17,474 nucleotides of DNA from Coriobacteriales bacterium (GCA_031282085.1 JAITEK010000119.1:1-17474); one strand, 5' to 3'. Counted from the first letter of the stretch, positions 1-7,526 are shown. Numbers and translations: made by a program. The notes: a model not told the origin generated them from the sequence alone.

Positions 1-390
1 TATACCGTGGGCACCATCAAGCACATCCCCGGCGTGCGCACCTATGTGGCCGTAGACGGCGGCATGACAGACAACATCCGCACCGCGCTGTACGGCGCGC
101 ACTACGAGCCGGTTATCGCGAACAAGGCCGCGCATCCGCGTGACACCGTGGTGACCATTGCCGGCAAGCATTGTGAGAGTGGGGATGTGATTGCGGTTAA
201 CACGCCGCTGCAAAGTGCTGAGGACGGCGACGTGCTGTGCATGTTCGCGACCGGCGCCTATTGCCAGAGTATGGCGAGTAACTACAATAAACAGGTGCGT
301 CCCGGCGTTGTTTTCGTGCGGGACGGCGCCGCGCGTCTCGTGGTGAGGCGTGAAAGCTATGAGGATCTGATGCGTTGTGACGTTGAGTGA
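1..390 (+). CDS. lysA: Diaminopimelate decarboxylase, C-terminal part (5' end outside window)
   Basis: LysA is the PLP enzyme that decarboxylates meso-diaminopimelate to lysine in the cytoplasm. The frame is open from base 1, so the visible 129 codons are the C-terminal beta-sandwich of a protein normally about 420 residues long; the GTG at 7 is internal. Family hallmarks are clear: VDGGMTDNIR followed by LYGAHYEPV, and the CESGD motif (about residues 57-61 of the visible part) that supplies the active-site cysteine and acid from one subunit to the other. A typical YCQSMASNYN segment follows. The gene ends 61 bp before hom in the same direction, grouping two aspartate-family amino acid genes. 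The identification is secure; only the N-terminal PLP barrel with its lysine is missing. Confidence 0.95.
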   Translation, partial: YTVGTIKHIPGVRTYVAVDGGMTDNIRTALYGAHYEPVIANKAAHPRDTVVTIAGKHCESGDVIAVNTPLQSAEDGDVLCMFATGAYCQSMASNYNKQVRPGVVFVRDGAARLVVRRESYEDLMRCDVE

Positions 391-451
391 GCGTGTCGCG
401 TGCAGCGCACGCTCGCAAAGCGCACGACACACGGTTTAAGGAAGGACACCG
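391..451 (+). other. Structured lysA-hom intergenic spacer with nested hairpins
   Basis: The 61-bp spacer contains a hairpin with arms GCGTGC (398-403) and GCACGC (407-412) around a 3-nt loop. A wider pair, GTGTCG (393-398) and CGACAC (425-430), encloses it and shares base 398. No T-run follows, so a strong intrinsic terminator is not supported. The structure could modulate read-through or mRNA stability between lysA and hom. The likely Shine-Dalgarno site of hom (AAGGAAGG, about 438-445) is just outside it. A regulatory role is a guess. Confidence 0.3.
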
Positions 452-1741
452 ATGAAGACCATCAATGTAGGGCTGATCGGCCTGGGGACGGTAGGCGGCG
501 GCGTTGTCCGCATCCTGCAGGAGCACCATGACGATTTTGTGCGCGACCAGGACATCGACCTCAATCTTGTGGCGGTTGCCTCGCGCGGGAGCGCCGAGGC
601 GGAGAGACTCGGCCTCATGGACATCTTCTCCACCGATGGCTACGACGTCGTCAACCACCCGGATGTTGACGTTGTCATCGAGTTGGTTGGCGGCGTTACC
701 CATGCGCGTGATTTTGTGGTCGCGGCTCTGGAGAAAGGCAAGTCGGTGGTCACGGCCAACAAGGCGCTCATCGCGGCCTATGGGCGTGAGCTTATGCTGC
801 TTGCACGCGACAGAGGCGCAGAGATAGCCTTTGAGGCGTCGGTTGGCGGCGGCATCCCCATCATCGGCCCGCTGCGCCATACGCTTGCGGGCAACCGCAT
901 ACTGTCGGTGGTGGGCATCGTCAACGGCACAACCAACTACATGCTCACTCGCATGAACGACGATGCGCTGGAGTACGGCGCAGCGCTTGCTGAGGCGCAG
1001 GCCAAAGGCTTTGCCGAGGCCGACCCCACGGCCGACGTCGAGGGTCACGACGCGGCCGCCAAGATAGCCATCCTCGCGACCATCGCGTTTAACACCGACG
1101 TGAGTATCGAGCAGGTATCCACCGAAGGCATCTCGAGCCTTTCGCCCATCGATCTTAACTACGCCCGCGAGATGGGCTACGCCATCAAGTTGCTCGCCAT
1201 CGCCAAGCGCACCGGCGAGGGGATAGACATCCGCGTGCACCCCGCCATGCTGCCGCTTGAGCACCCGCTTTCCTCGGTCCAGGGCGTCTTTAACGCCATC
1301 TATGTGGTGGGCGACGCGGTGGGGGAGACGATGTTCTTCGGCGAGGGAGCCGGCGCGGGTGCGGCGGCGTCTTCTGTGCTGGGCGACCTTATCGAGGTGG
1401 GGCGGCATCTGGCCTACCGCGAGTCGATAACGCAGCCCATCTGGGACACCGAGAACCTGCCTATCAAGCCCATCCTGGAGCTTGAGACGAGCTACTATCT
1501 GCGCCTGCCGGTCCCCGACCGTTCCGGTGTGCTGGCCGCCACCGCCCAGGTCTTTGCCGAGCAGGGCGTCTCCATCTTCTCGATGGTGCAACGCGGCGCG
1601 CAGGACGGTACCGCTGAACTCATCTACGTAACACACGCCGCAAAGGAGTCCGCTGTCCGCGCGACGCTTGAGGGCATCGAGGCGACTGGTCTCCTCACCG
1701 GCACCCCCGTCCTCATCCGACTGGAGGGCGCAAAGAGCTGA
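452..1741 (+). CDS. hom: Homoserine dehydrogenase with C-terminal ACT domain
   Basis: This enzyme reduces aspartate-4-semialdehyde to homoserine with NAD(P)H, the branch point toward threonine, methionine and isoleucine. At 429 residues it is the normal length for the ACT-containing monofunctional form. The N-terminal Rossmann fold starts at once with IGLGTVGGG (residues 9-17). TANKALIA carries the conserved lysine K104. GGGIPII and NGTTNYMLTRM follow, and DVEGHDAAAKIAIL includes the likely catalytic lysine near residue 204. Residues about 350-425 (YYLRLPVPDRSGVLAATAQVF onward) form an ACT domain, which in this family usually mediates threonine feedback inhibition. The ATG at 452 has AAGGAAGG at the right distance. 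The gene follows lysA and is 10 bp from the next membrane protein gene. Confidence 0.96.
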   Translation: MKTINVGLIGLGTVGGGVVRILQEHHDDFVRDQDIDLNLVAVASRGSAEAERLGLMDIFSTDGYDVVNHPDVDVVIELVGGVTHARDFVVAALEKGKSVVTANKALIAAYGRELMLLARDRGAEIAFEASVGGGIPIIGPLRHTLAGNRILSVVGIVNGTTNYMLTRMNDDALEYGAALAEAQAKGFAEADPTADVEGHDAAAKIAILATIAFNTDVSIEQVSTEGISSLSPIDLNYAREMGYAIKLLAIAKRTGEGIDIRVHPAMLPLEHPLSSVQGVFNAIYVVGDAVGETMFFGEGAGAGAAASSVLGDLIEVGRHLAYRESITQPIWDTENLPIKPILELETSYYLRLPVPDRSGVLAATAQVFAEQGVSIFSMVQRGAQDGTAELIYVTHAAKESAVRATLEGIEATGLLTGTPVLIRLEGAKS

Positions 1742-1751
1742 GAAGGGAAGT

Positions 1752-2456
1752 GTGTCTGAGATGTTTGGGGCTTTACGGAACAATCGAATATTCGCGCTGG
1801 TATATCGCTCGATAGCCTTTATCCTCTGCCTCATCGGTGTGTTGGACACCACGGGCGTGTTCAAGGGGACGTTTAATGGCGAGATGCTCCTGTTCTACAC
1901 AACGGAGAGCAACGTATTGGTTGTCATCATGTTCGGCGTCCTGATAGCGAAGACCGCCATCGGCATCCGGCGTGAGGGCACAACGGGCCCGTCGAGCTAT
2001 TTTGAGCGCCTGACCGCCATCGTAGCGCTTGCTATCACCGTAACCATGCTCGGATTCTGGCTTTTGCTCGCGCCGACTTTTGGGGACCCGGGCTTTTTGT
2101 TCTCCTACCTTAACCTCCAGATCCATATGATCTCCGCGCTGCTGATGCTCTTTGACTTCTTCTTCTTTGCCGCCCCCGGCAAGCTCAAGAAGCAGGACCC
2201 CTGGTTCTTCGCCCTGATCCCCCTCGCGTACTTTGCGCAGGCGACCATCCTCGGCTTCTCGGGGGTCACCTATGAGGTCCTGGCAAAAGACGGCGGCCCG
2301 GCCCCGCGCTTTCCCTACTTCTTCATCAACTACGACGAGTCGGGGGCCTTGGTATTCGTCTACGTGGTGGGGATGACGGTATTCTTCATGGGTCTCGCCT
2401 ACCTCCTCCTCTGGTACGACCGCTCCCGCTCTCGCCGCAAAGCCCGCAAGGGGTAG
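1752..2456 (+). CDS. Pr6Pr-like integral membrane protein
   Basis: A hydrophobic protein of about 234 residues with roughly six predicted helices. It resembles the Pr6Pr / FAR-17a-AIG1-like membrane family: a TTESN motif after the first helix pair, a central LQIHMISALLMLFD segment (conserved His near the bilayer), a W-x-PLAYF-type helix, and PYFFINYDESGALVF before the last helix. The function of bacterial members is not established; some eukaryotic relatives are hydrolases of fatty-acid esters of hydroxy fatty acids, which I would not transfer. The frame is open upstream into hom, but the real start should be GTG 1752 (GAAGGG just upstream) or ATG 1761; spacing is imperfect for both. The stop lies 6 bp from that of the convergent glycosyltransferase gene. 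The family call is moderate and the coding call strong. Confidence 0.75.
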   Translation: MSEMFGALRNNRIFALVYRSIAFILCLIGVLDTTGVFKGTFNGEMLLFYTTESNVLVVIMFGVLIAKTAIGIRREGTTGPSSYFERLTAIVALAITVTMLGFWLLLAPTFGDPGFLFSYLNLQIHMISALLMLFDFFFFAAPGKLKKQDPWFFALIPLAYFAQATILGFSGVTYEVLAKDGGPAPRFPYFFINYDESGALVFVYVVGMTVFFMGLAYLLLWYDRSRSRRKARKG

Positions 2457-2462
2457 CGACCT

Positions 2463-3275
2463 CTACTTTGCGAGGCGTTGAATGGTGCGGCGGACGTCGA
2501 GGTATTGACGGGTGCGGTGCAGGAAGCCGGCCAGGTCGCGACCGGTGGCGCGGTGGCGCATGTCTACCATAAGCTCAAACACACGATAATTCTGTTGCAG
2601 GGCGCGGATGGTGAGGGCGACCTCAACGCCGTAACCCTCGGCAAAGGGCAGCACCGCTTGGAGACACTCCCAGCTGAGTGCGCGTTGGCCGCTGAGAGGG
2701 GCCTGCGCGTCGTAGCCGCCGCCCCAGTCGCGGATGGCGCTGCGCGCGAGGTTGAGCACCACGCCGAAGCCGCCGCTGCCGGGGGGTTTGGGCAGTATGC
2801 CGACCGTCATGTCCGCCAGGCCCTCAGCAACGGGCGCCAGCAGGGCCTGCGCCTCACGGGCGCTGTCGCCGAGGTCGCCGTCGAGCAGAAGCACGATGTC
2901 GGGATGCGAGAGGATGGACGGTGGGGCAACTGGGACAGAGGGGGACGGGGCAACTGTCCCATTTGTCAAAACATTTTCGGTTGAAACAGAGAGCACTGTC
3001 GCAAATGGGACAGTTGCCCCGTCCCCCTCTGTCCCAGCCCGCTTGAGCTCCTCAACACCTCGTTGGAGGGCGGTTCCTTTGCCGCCGTTGCGCTCGAGAC
3101 GTAGCAGTTCGGCGCCCGCTTGGCGGGCGATGGCGGCGGTCTCGTCCGTTGAGCCGTCGTCGATGACGAGCACGCGCTCAACACCCTCAAGTCCCCGTAC
3201 GGCCGCAACGGTTGCGGCGATGGTGTCGGCCTCGTTAAAGGCGGGGATAAGGGCGGCAACCTTGAGGGTCTTCAT
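2463..3275 (-). CDS. Family 2 glycosyltransferase carrying an in-frame REPIN-derived insertion
   Basis: A 270-residue cytoplasmic GT-A fold enzyme without membrane segments, expected to transfer a sugar from a nucleotide donor. VAALIPAFNEADTIAATV (residues 6-23), VIDDGSTDETAAIA (37-50) and ERNGGKGTALQRG (61-73) form the nucleotide-binding half. LLLDGDLGD (129-137) holds the metal-binding DGD. PLSGQRAL (193-200), YGVEVALTI (215-223) and HRATGRDLAGFLHRTRQ (241-257) are typical of a subgroup related to GpgS-type enzymes. Residues about 80-116 are not family sequence: they are encoded by the palindromic element at 2930-3037, between the strand-helix unit and the DGD strand. ATG 3275 overlaps the murJ stop (TGATG) and has an AGGAGGT site, so the two are translationally coupled. 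The acceptor is unknown; an envelope glycan or lipid is inferred from context. Confidence 0.88.
   Translation of the reverse strand: MKTLKVAALIPAFNEADTIAATVAAVRGLEGVERVLVIDDGSTDETAAIARQAGAELLRLERNGGKGTALQRGVEELKRAGTEGDGATVPFATVLSVSTENVLTNGTVAPSPSVPVAPPSILSHPDIVLLLDGDLGDSAREAQALLAPVAEGLADMTVGILPKPPGSGGFGVVLNLARSAIRDWGGGYDAQAPLSGQRALSWECLQAVLPFAEGYGVEVALTIRALQQNYRVFELMVDMRHRATGRDLAGFLHRTRQYLDVRRTIQRLAK
2930..3037. repeat. REPIN-like palindromic element inside a coding sequence
   Basis: Two 36-bp arms (2930-2965 and 3002-3037) are perfect reverse complements, separated by a 36-bp AT-richer spacer. Each arm contains its own 8-bp stem: TGGGACAG 2931-2938 pairs with CTGTCCCA 2954-2961, and 3006-3013 pairs with 3029-3036. 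This is the architecture of a REPIN: two REP units in inverted orientation. The total of 108 bp is exactly 36 codons and leaves the glycosyltransferase frame open. A related degraded unit lies at 10510-10546, so the family is present at least twice here. REPINs are mobilised in trans by RAYT (IS200-like) transposases; none is encoded in this window. Confidence 0.9.
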
Positions 3276-6200
3276 CAGGACCTCCTTTTTTGCAGCAGAC
3301 CTTTTACGCGTGAGGCGAGCGTGCGTACCATGTCCGTCTCGGGAATCCTAAACAGGCGGCACAACGCGTAGAAGGCAACAAGGGCAAAGCTGCCGCACAG
3401 CGCGATCGTGCCGAGCGAGATGAGGATGTTCTGCTCGTATTGTCCGTAGAAGAAGGTAAAGGGGACGGCGATGGCTATGATGGCGGCCCCCAGGATCTTC
3501 ATGCCGTCGAGGACTATGCCCGTGAGCCCGAAGGTGCCGATGCGTTTGCGGAGCACAAAGAGCATCACGCAGCAGAGCAGGGCGTAGACGCAGGCGTCGG
3601 CCAGCGGGATGCCGATGAGCCCCAGCCCGTCGAACAGGCCAAAGCCCGTGGCGAAGAAGCCGTACAGCACCACTTGCAGCACGCGCCCAACGGCGTCTAT
3701 GGCGATGAAGCGGTTAAGCTCACGCATCGAGCTGAATATCCGGTAGATGAACATGTAGCACGCATAGAACGGCAGCGCCACGCACCAGGCGGCAACAACC
3801 CGCGCCACGTTGAGCACGCCCTCGGCGGTGAACTCGCCGGCGTGGTACAGGCCCGCAAGCTGGTTGGACATCACAAAGATGATGGCGGCGAGCGGGATGA
3901 TGAGAAAGACGGTGCTGCGCAGGCCAAGCCGCACGTTGGAGCGGAAGGCGCCCCAGTCCTCGGCGGCCGACGCCTTGCTGAGTTCTGTGAGCAGGGCGGT
4001 GGAAAGCGCGACGGCAATCACCCCGTAGGGCAGCTGATACCACAGCCACGCGAACAGCATGGTAGCCGGGCCTTTGGGGGTGGCGTTGAGGGCAACAGCG
4101 TTCATCACGCTGGTGGCGATGAGGTTCATGACGATGAACAGCGTCGCCGGCAGCGCCATCTTGAGCGCCTCTTTGAGGGCGGGGTCCTTGAGGTTGACGT
4201 GGAAGCGCAGGGGTATCTTGAGCTCCCGCAGCGCGGGTATCTGCACGATGAACATCGCCACCACGCCAAGCGTTGTGCCGACGGCGAGCCAGATCATCGC
4301 GAAGTTGGGGTCGATGCGCGCGATAAAGCGGTAACCGATGAGGGTGATGAAGACGACGATGTTGTTGAACACCGGCCCCAACGCCGGCCACAGGAAACTG
4401 CGATGCGCGTTGAGCAGCCCGCTGATGATGGCGCCCACACCATAGAATACTATCTGAATGGCAAAGAAGCGGAAGAAGAATATGGCGTTTTGGATGTCGA
4501 AGTTCTCCGACTTGAGGAAGCTCTGTGTGAATACGACCTGGGGGGCGAAGATGGTTGCAAGCAGGGCGATTATGCCTAAGATGATGGCGCTGATACTCAG
4601 GAGGTTGGACGCAAAGGACGAGCCTTCGGCCTTGCCGCGCCTCTCGAGCTGCATGAGGTAGATGGGGATAAAGGCCGTGGTGAGCACGCCACCCGCAAAC
4701 AGCTCGTAGAGCATGTTGGGGATGTTGTTGGCGATGGTATAGGCTGAGGTAAGCACCGTGTCGCCCAGGGCGAAGGCCATGGCCCAGGTGCGGGCGAAGC
4801 CGGTGATGCGTGAGAGCAGGGTCGCGGCAGACATGGTTGCCGTTGAGCGCCCCACGGAGGGGCGAGAAGATGCCGACTCGTCGGCTTGCTCGTCGGGCTG
4901 CCCATCTGCCGACTCGTCGGTGTGCTCGTCGGTGTGCTCGCTGAGTTGCTCGTCCGCCGACTCGTCTGTCGACTCATCGGGTTGTTCGTCGGGCAATTCA
5001 TCCGCCGATGCATCCGTCGGCTCATCCGTCGATTCGCCCGCCGATTCGGCAAGCGATTCGTCTGTCTGGTCTATGAGTATGCTCTCGGGTATCCGCGCGT
5101 GCGCCCCCCGCCGGTGCTTTCCGCGCGCCGGAGAAGCGTCGACGAGGTCGTCCTCAACATCCTCAACATCCCCATCACTCTCAACAACCGCCTCAATCGC
5201 GGCCAACTCCGGCTCGGCCTCAATCGCGACTGCCTCCAGCTTGGCTGTTGTCTCGAGCGCCTCCTTCTCCGCGTCGCCGTGGGGCAGCAGTCCGAGGGCT
5301 CGTTGCTGCAACTCGCGCAGCGTGATGGGCGTGTCCGCGGCGCCCTGCGCGAGGATGCGCAGGTGCCAGCTGTGCAGGTCGCAGATGAGCCACACAAAGC
5401 AGGCGATGGGATAGATGAGCAGCACTGCCGGCGTGAATACCCCCGAGTCCTCCAGCACAAAGGTGATGGCGGCGAGTATGAAGCAGATGGAGTAGGTCGC
5501 GCGGAAGGCCGTGTTGCGCTGCCAGAACTCGCGGTAGGTCCCCGGTTGCAGCACGCGCAGCACCACGAGCAGGATGAACACAAACACGAGGAACACGATT
5601 ACCACGGCAGGCACATATTCGTATATGAGGCTGAACGAGTAGCTCCAGACGTCCGTGACGATGCGCACGATGAGCGCGACAAATCCCTCGTGCATCGAGG
5701 GGACGACCTGACTCATATGTGAAGCCGGGTTGAGCGCGATGTCCGCGTAGAGCACGCCGAAGGCCAGGGCAAAGGCGCCGCCCAGCACGCTTGCCACAAG
5801 CCACCACCGCAGCCGCCAGCCGTTGAACAGCCACCAGCTGAAGAAGCATCCGATAAAGCCCCAGACAAGCGGCCCAAAGCTCGCGCCGAACCAGGGGCTG
5901 GTCGCGATGAACAGTAGCACCAGAGAGCCGAGCGGGTAGCCCCACTTCTTAAAGGCGGGAATGGCGCGCGCCTGCGGGAAACGATTGATGAGCAGGCCGG
6001 AGAGGGTAATCCACGAGCCGAAGAACAGCGCGCCCTGCTCGTTACCCATACCGTAGTACCGCGAGCCCTCCGTGACGTCGTAGGTGAGATAGCCGGCCGA
6101 GTTGAGCGGCCCGCCAAAGACCTGCCCACAGATGATGATGAGTATGACAAGGCTGAACAGGGCGATGAGCGAGTTGACCCACTTGGTGCGCCAGCCCACG

Positions 6201-7423
6201 AGCAGCGCCGCGAGTGATATGGCGCCCAGCCAGACGACGTTGGCGATGACGAGGTCGGCAGGTGTGGGCGCGGCGGGCAGCACGGAGAACATGAGGAAGG
6301 TCGCCGGCGGAAAGGCCAGCACGATGAGCCACAAGACGCGGATCGCCGGGATAAGTACGCCGCGCGAGCCGGTTGTCTCCTGCTGCCCCAAGACGAGCAC
6401 GAGGATGGAAAGCGCGAAGGTGACAAAGACAAGCGTTAAGAACGCGAAGCTCACGGGGCTTTTGGTCGCAAGCACGCTGCTTGCGGTCCTCGCGTCGTGG
6501 CGCAGTTGCCCGATGCGCGTTATCGTGCTGTCCTCGGTGGCGGTGCTTTTGACGGTCGCCTCGGAATAGGAGGTGGCGGAGGGGTCCCCGTTGAGGTGCT
6601 GTTTCATCAACATGAGGTCCTGTGCGGTTATCAGGCCCGTGCGATGGGTGGAGTCCGAGGTCAGGTAGCCCGAGAGCCCTCCTCCGATGACGATGACAGG
6701 GGTGAGCTCGCGGGAGATCTCCCCTCCGTTGAGTGCCGGCGCGGTGACGATGATCACGACGCAACCCTCGGGCAGCTCCTCCTCGATGAACTTGTTGATG
6801 ATGGCGGCGGTAGCGGGGAGCGCGGGCAGATCGGGAAGCGCATAGCGCCCGATGCCGCTGTCTTCCAGCAGGGCGTCGTTGGCCCAGCTCTTGGGGGCGC
6901 TCAGGTTGCCGAGGGCGGCGCCCTCAAGGAGTTGCGCGGGTTGTCCCGTGGTTGCGCCACTGAGATATTCCCAGGTGAGGTTCGGTACGTACAGGAGGGC
7001 GACCGGCGCCTTCTGCTCTGTGTCGATTGGCTGGATGACCTCGGGGCTTGGGACGTCCTCAACACTCTGCTCGCCGGAGTCGTCTGCGCCTGGTGGCGGG
7101 GCGGTTGGTGTGGCGGTGTCGTCGCCGACGGTCTCGTCGACTGGCGCGCCGCCGGTGCCGCCGGTGGCGCCGGTGCCGCCAACGCCCTCACCCGCGATGC
7201 CCTCCCCCTCGCCTGCGGGAGCGTTTTGCCCGTCGTTGCCCCCGGCGTCCGGCCCACTGGTCACAGGGTCGTTTTGCAGCGCGTGCGTACGAAAGCCGGG
7301 AGCCAGCCGGTCCCACGCGGGTTCCGCCCATGCTGCCTGCGCCGCTAACAGGCAAAACAGCAGCAAAAGGGGCACCGCGAGACGATGAAGGCGACAGAGA
7401 CGATGGAAGCGGTTGCGTAGCAT
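3275..7423 (-). CDS. murJ: Fusion: secreted/multi-TM envelope module + complete MurJ lipid II flippase
   Basis: This 1382-residue protein has four parts. (1) A signal peptide (1-33), a Gly/Pro/Asp-rich stretch to about 135, then an extracytoplasmic domain (138-320). Its VALLYVPNLTWEYLSG start and GGGLSGYLTSDSTHRTGLITAQD suggest a degenerate alkaline-phosphatase-superfamily fold. (2) Many helices (about 325-690) with a conserved-looking RYYGMGNEQG at 455-464. (3) A charged cytoplasmic linker (about 695-863) including sixteen acidic tetrapeptides at 787-850. (4) A full MurJ/MviN domain (864-1382, 519 residues; usual size about 510) with LSRITGFAR and NIPNMLYELFAGGVLTTAFIPIY. MurJ moves lipid II across the membrane. 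No Shine-Dalgarno precedes ATG 7423 and a stop lies 3 nt upstream in frame, so this start fits the nearby leaderless-type promoter. The gene overlaps the glycosyltransferase gene by one base. MurJ identity is secure; the N-terminal role is inferred. Confidence 0.9.
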   Translation of the reverse strand: MLRNRFHRLCRLHRLAVPLLLLFCLLAAQAAWAEPAWDRLAPGFRTHALQNDPVTSGPDAGGNDGQNAPAGEGEGIAGEGVGGTGATGGTGGAPVDETVGDDTATPTAPPPGADDSGEQSVEDVPSPEVIQPIDTEQKAPVALLYVPNLTWEYLSGATTGQPAQLLEGAALGNLSAPKSWANDALLEDSGIGRYALPDLPALPATAAIINKFIEEELPEGCVVIIVTAPALNGGEISRELTPVIVIGGGLSGYLTSDSTHRTGLITAQDLMLMKQHLNGDPSATSYSEATVKSTATEDSTITRIGQLRHDARTASSVLATKSPVSFAFLTLVFVTFALSILVLVLGQQETTGSRGVLIPAIRVLWLIVLAFPPATFLMFSVLPAAPTPADLVIANVVWLGAISLAALLVGWRTKWVNSLIALFSLVILIIICGQVFGGPLNSAGYLTYDVTEGSRYYGMGNEQGALFFGSWITLSGLLINRFPQARAIPAFKKWGYPLGSLVLLFIATSPWFGASFGPLVWGFIGCFFSWWLFNGWRLRWWLVASVLGGAFALAFGVLYADIALNPASHMSQVVPSMHEGFVALIVRIVTDVWSYSFSLIYEYVPAVVIVFLVFVFILLVVLRVLQPGTYREFWQRNTAFRATYSICFILAAITFVLEDSGVFTPAVLLIYPIACFVWLICDLHSWHLRILAQGAADTPITLRELQQRALGLLPHGDAEKEALETTAKLEAVAIEAEPELAAIEAVVESDGDVEDVEDDLVDASPARGKHRRGAHARIPESILIDQTDESLAESAGESTDEPTDASADELPDEQPDESTDESADEQLSEHTDEHTDESADGQPDEQADESASSRPSVGRSTATMSAATLLSRITGFARTWAMAFALGDTVLTSAYTIANNIPNMLYELFAGGVLTTAFIPIYLMQLERRGKAEGSSFASNLLSISAIILGIIALLATIFAPQVVFTQSFLKSENFDIQNAIFFFRFFAIQIVFYGVGAIISGLLNAHRSFLWPALGPVFNNIVVFITLIGYRFIARIDPNFAMIWLAVGTTLGVVAMFIVQIPALRELKIPLRFHVNLKDPALKEALKMALPATLFIVMNLIATSVMNAVALNATPKGPATMLFAWLWYQLPYGVIAVALSTALLTELSKASAAEDWGAFRSNVRLGLRSTVFLIIPLAAIIFVMSNQLAGLYHAGEFTAEGVLNVARVVAAWCVALPFYACYMFIYRIFSSMRELNRFIAIDAVGRVLQVVLYGFFATGFGLFDGLGLIGIPLADACVYALLCCVMLFVLRKRIGTFGLTGIVLDGMKILGAAIIAIAVPFTFFYGQYEQNILISLGTIALCGSFALVAFYALCRLFRIPETDMVRTLASRVKGLLQKRRS
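4874..5065 (-). repeat. Twelve-bp tandem repeat encoding sixteen acidic tetrapeptides
   Basis: On the minus strand, 192 bp consist of sixteen degenerate 12-bp units, each coding one tetrapeptide: TDES, LAES, AGES, TDEP, TDAS, ADEL, PDEQ, PDES, TDES, ADEQ, LSEH, TDEH, TDES, ADGQ, PDEQ, ADES. They make up residues 787-850 of the MurJ fusion, ending 13 residues before the MurJ domain. The array is acidic, helix-poor and almost certainly disordered. The units differ by scattered substitutions while holding phase, as expected for slipped-strand expansion followed by drift. Confidence 0.9.
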
Positions 7424-7429
7424 CGTTCA

Positions 7430-7458
7430 ATGATACGGCAGTAGGCACCCCGTGTCCA
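7430..7458 (-). promoter_or_regulatory. Candidate leaderless promoter of the MurJ fusion
   Basis: On the minus strand, TGGACA (7453-7458, one mismatch to TTGACA) and TATCAT (7430-7435, one mismatch to TATAAT) are separated by exactly 17 bp. Only six bases lie between the -10 box and ATG 7423, so transcription would begin at or next to the A of the start codon. No Shine-Dalgarno sequence is present, which agrees with a leaderless mRNA, a form common in actinobacteria. Confidence 0.65.
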
Positions 7459-7472
7459 AAAAAGAAGGCTGT

Positions 7473-7493
7473 GATTGTGACCAGATTGTGACC
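7473..7493. promoter_or_regulatory. Tandem 10-mer direct repeats between divergent promoters (MtrA-box-like)
   Basis: GATTGTGACC occurs at 7473-7482 and again at 7484-7493, an 11-bp period that puts both copies on one DNA face. On the minus strand each reads GGTCACAATC and contains GTCACA, the core of the direct-repeat motif reported for the actinobacterial response regulator MtrA. The pair sits between the -35 boxes of the divergent promoters for murJ and the MraY-like gene. The repeat is directly visible; the identity of the binder is inferred. Confidence 0.6.
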
Positions 7494-7497
7494 TGTT

Positions 7498-7526
7498 TTG
7501 GGGCGGATGATTTGGTAGACTTATAT
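7498..7526 (+). promoter_or_regulatory. Candidate promoter of the MraY-like/pyrG/peptidase operon
   Basis: TTGGGG (7498-7503) and TTATAT (7521-7526) are separated by 17 bp, and the expected start of transcription is near 7533. The -35 box matches the consensus only in its TTG. The position, about 30 bp before the first start codon and directly after the tandem repeats at 7473-7493, supports the assignment. An AAAGG Shine-Dalgarno candidate lies at 7549-7553. Confidence 0.45.

Noticed and set aside
197..1864. Long open frame antisense to hom on the minus strand
   Set aside because: Hom is certain from motifs; the antisense frame has low-complexity Arg/His/Asp-rich sequence with no recognisable domain, as expected for the mirror of a GC-rich gene.
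2930..3037. Bidirectional terminator or a gene boundary within the glycosyltransferase region
   Set aside because: The hairpins lack a T-run, the frame is open through the element, and glycosyltransferase motifs continue on both sides, so it is an insertion in one gene.
3440..4579. Long open frame on the plus strand opposite the MurJ domain
   Set aside because: MurJ motifs define the real coding strand; the opposite frame is a charged, repeat-like translation typical of a GC-rich shadow.
4874..5065. Possible CRISPR array
   Set aside because: The 12-bp units are contiguous without spacers, degenerate, and in frame within a coding sequence encoding acidic tetrapeptides.
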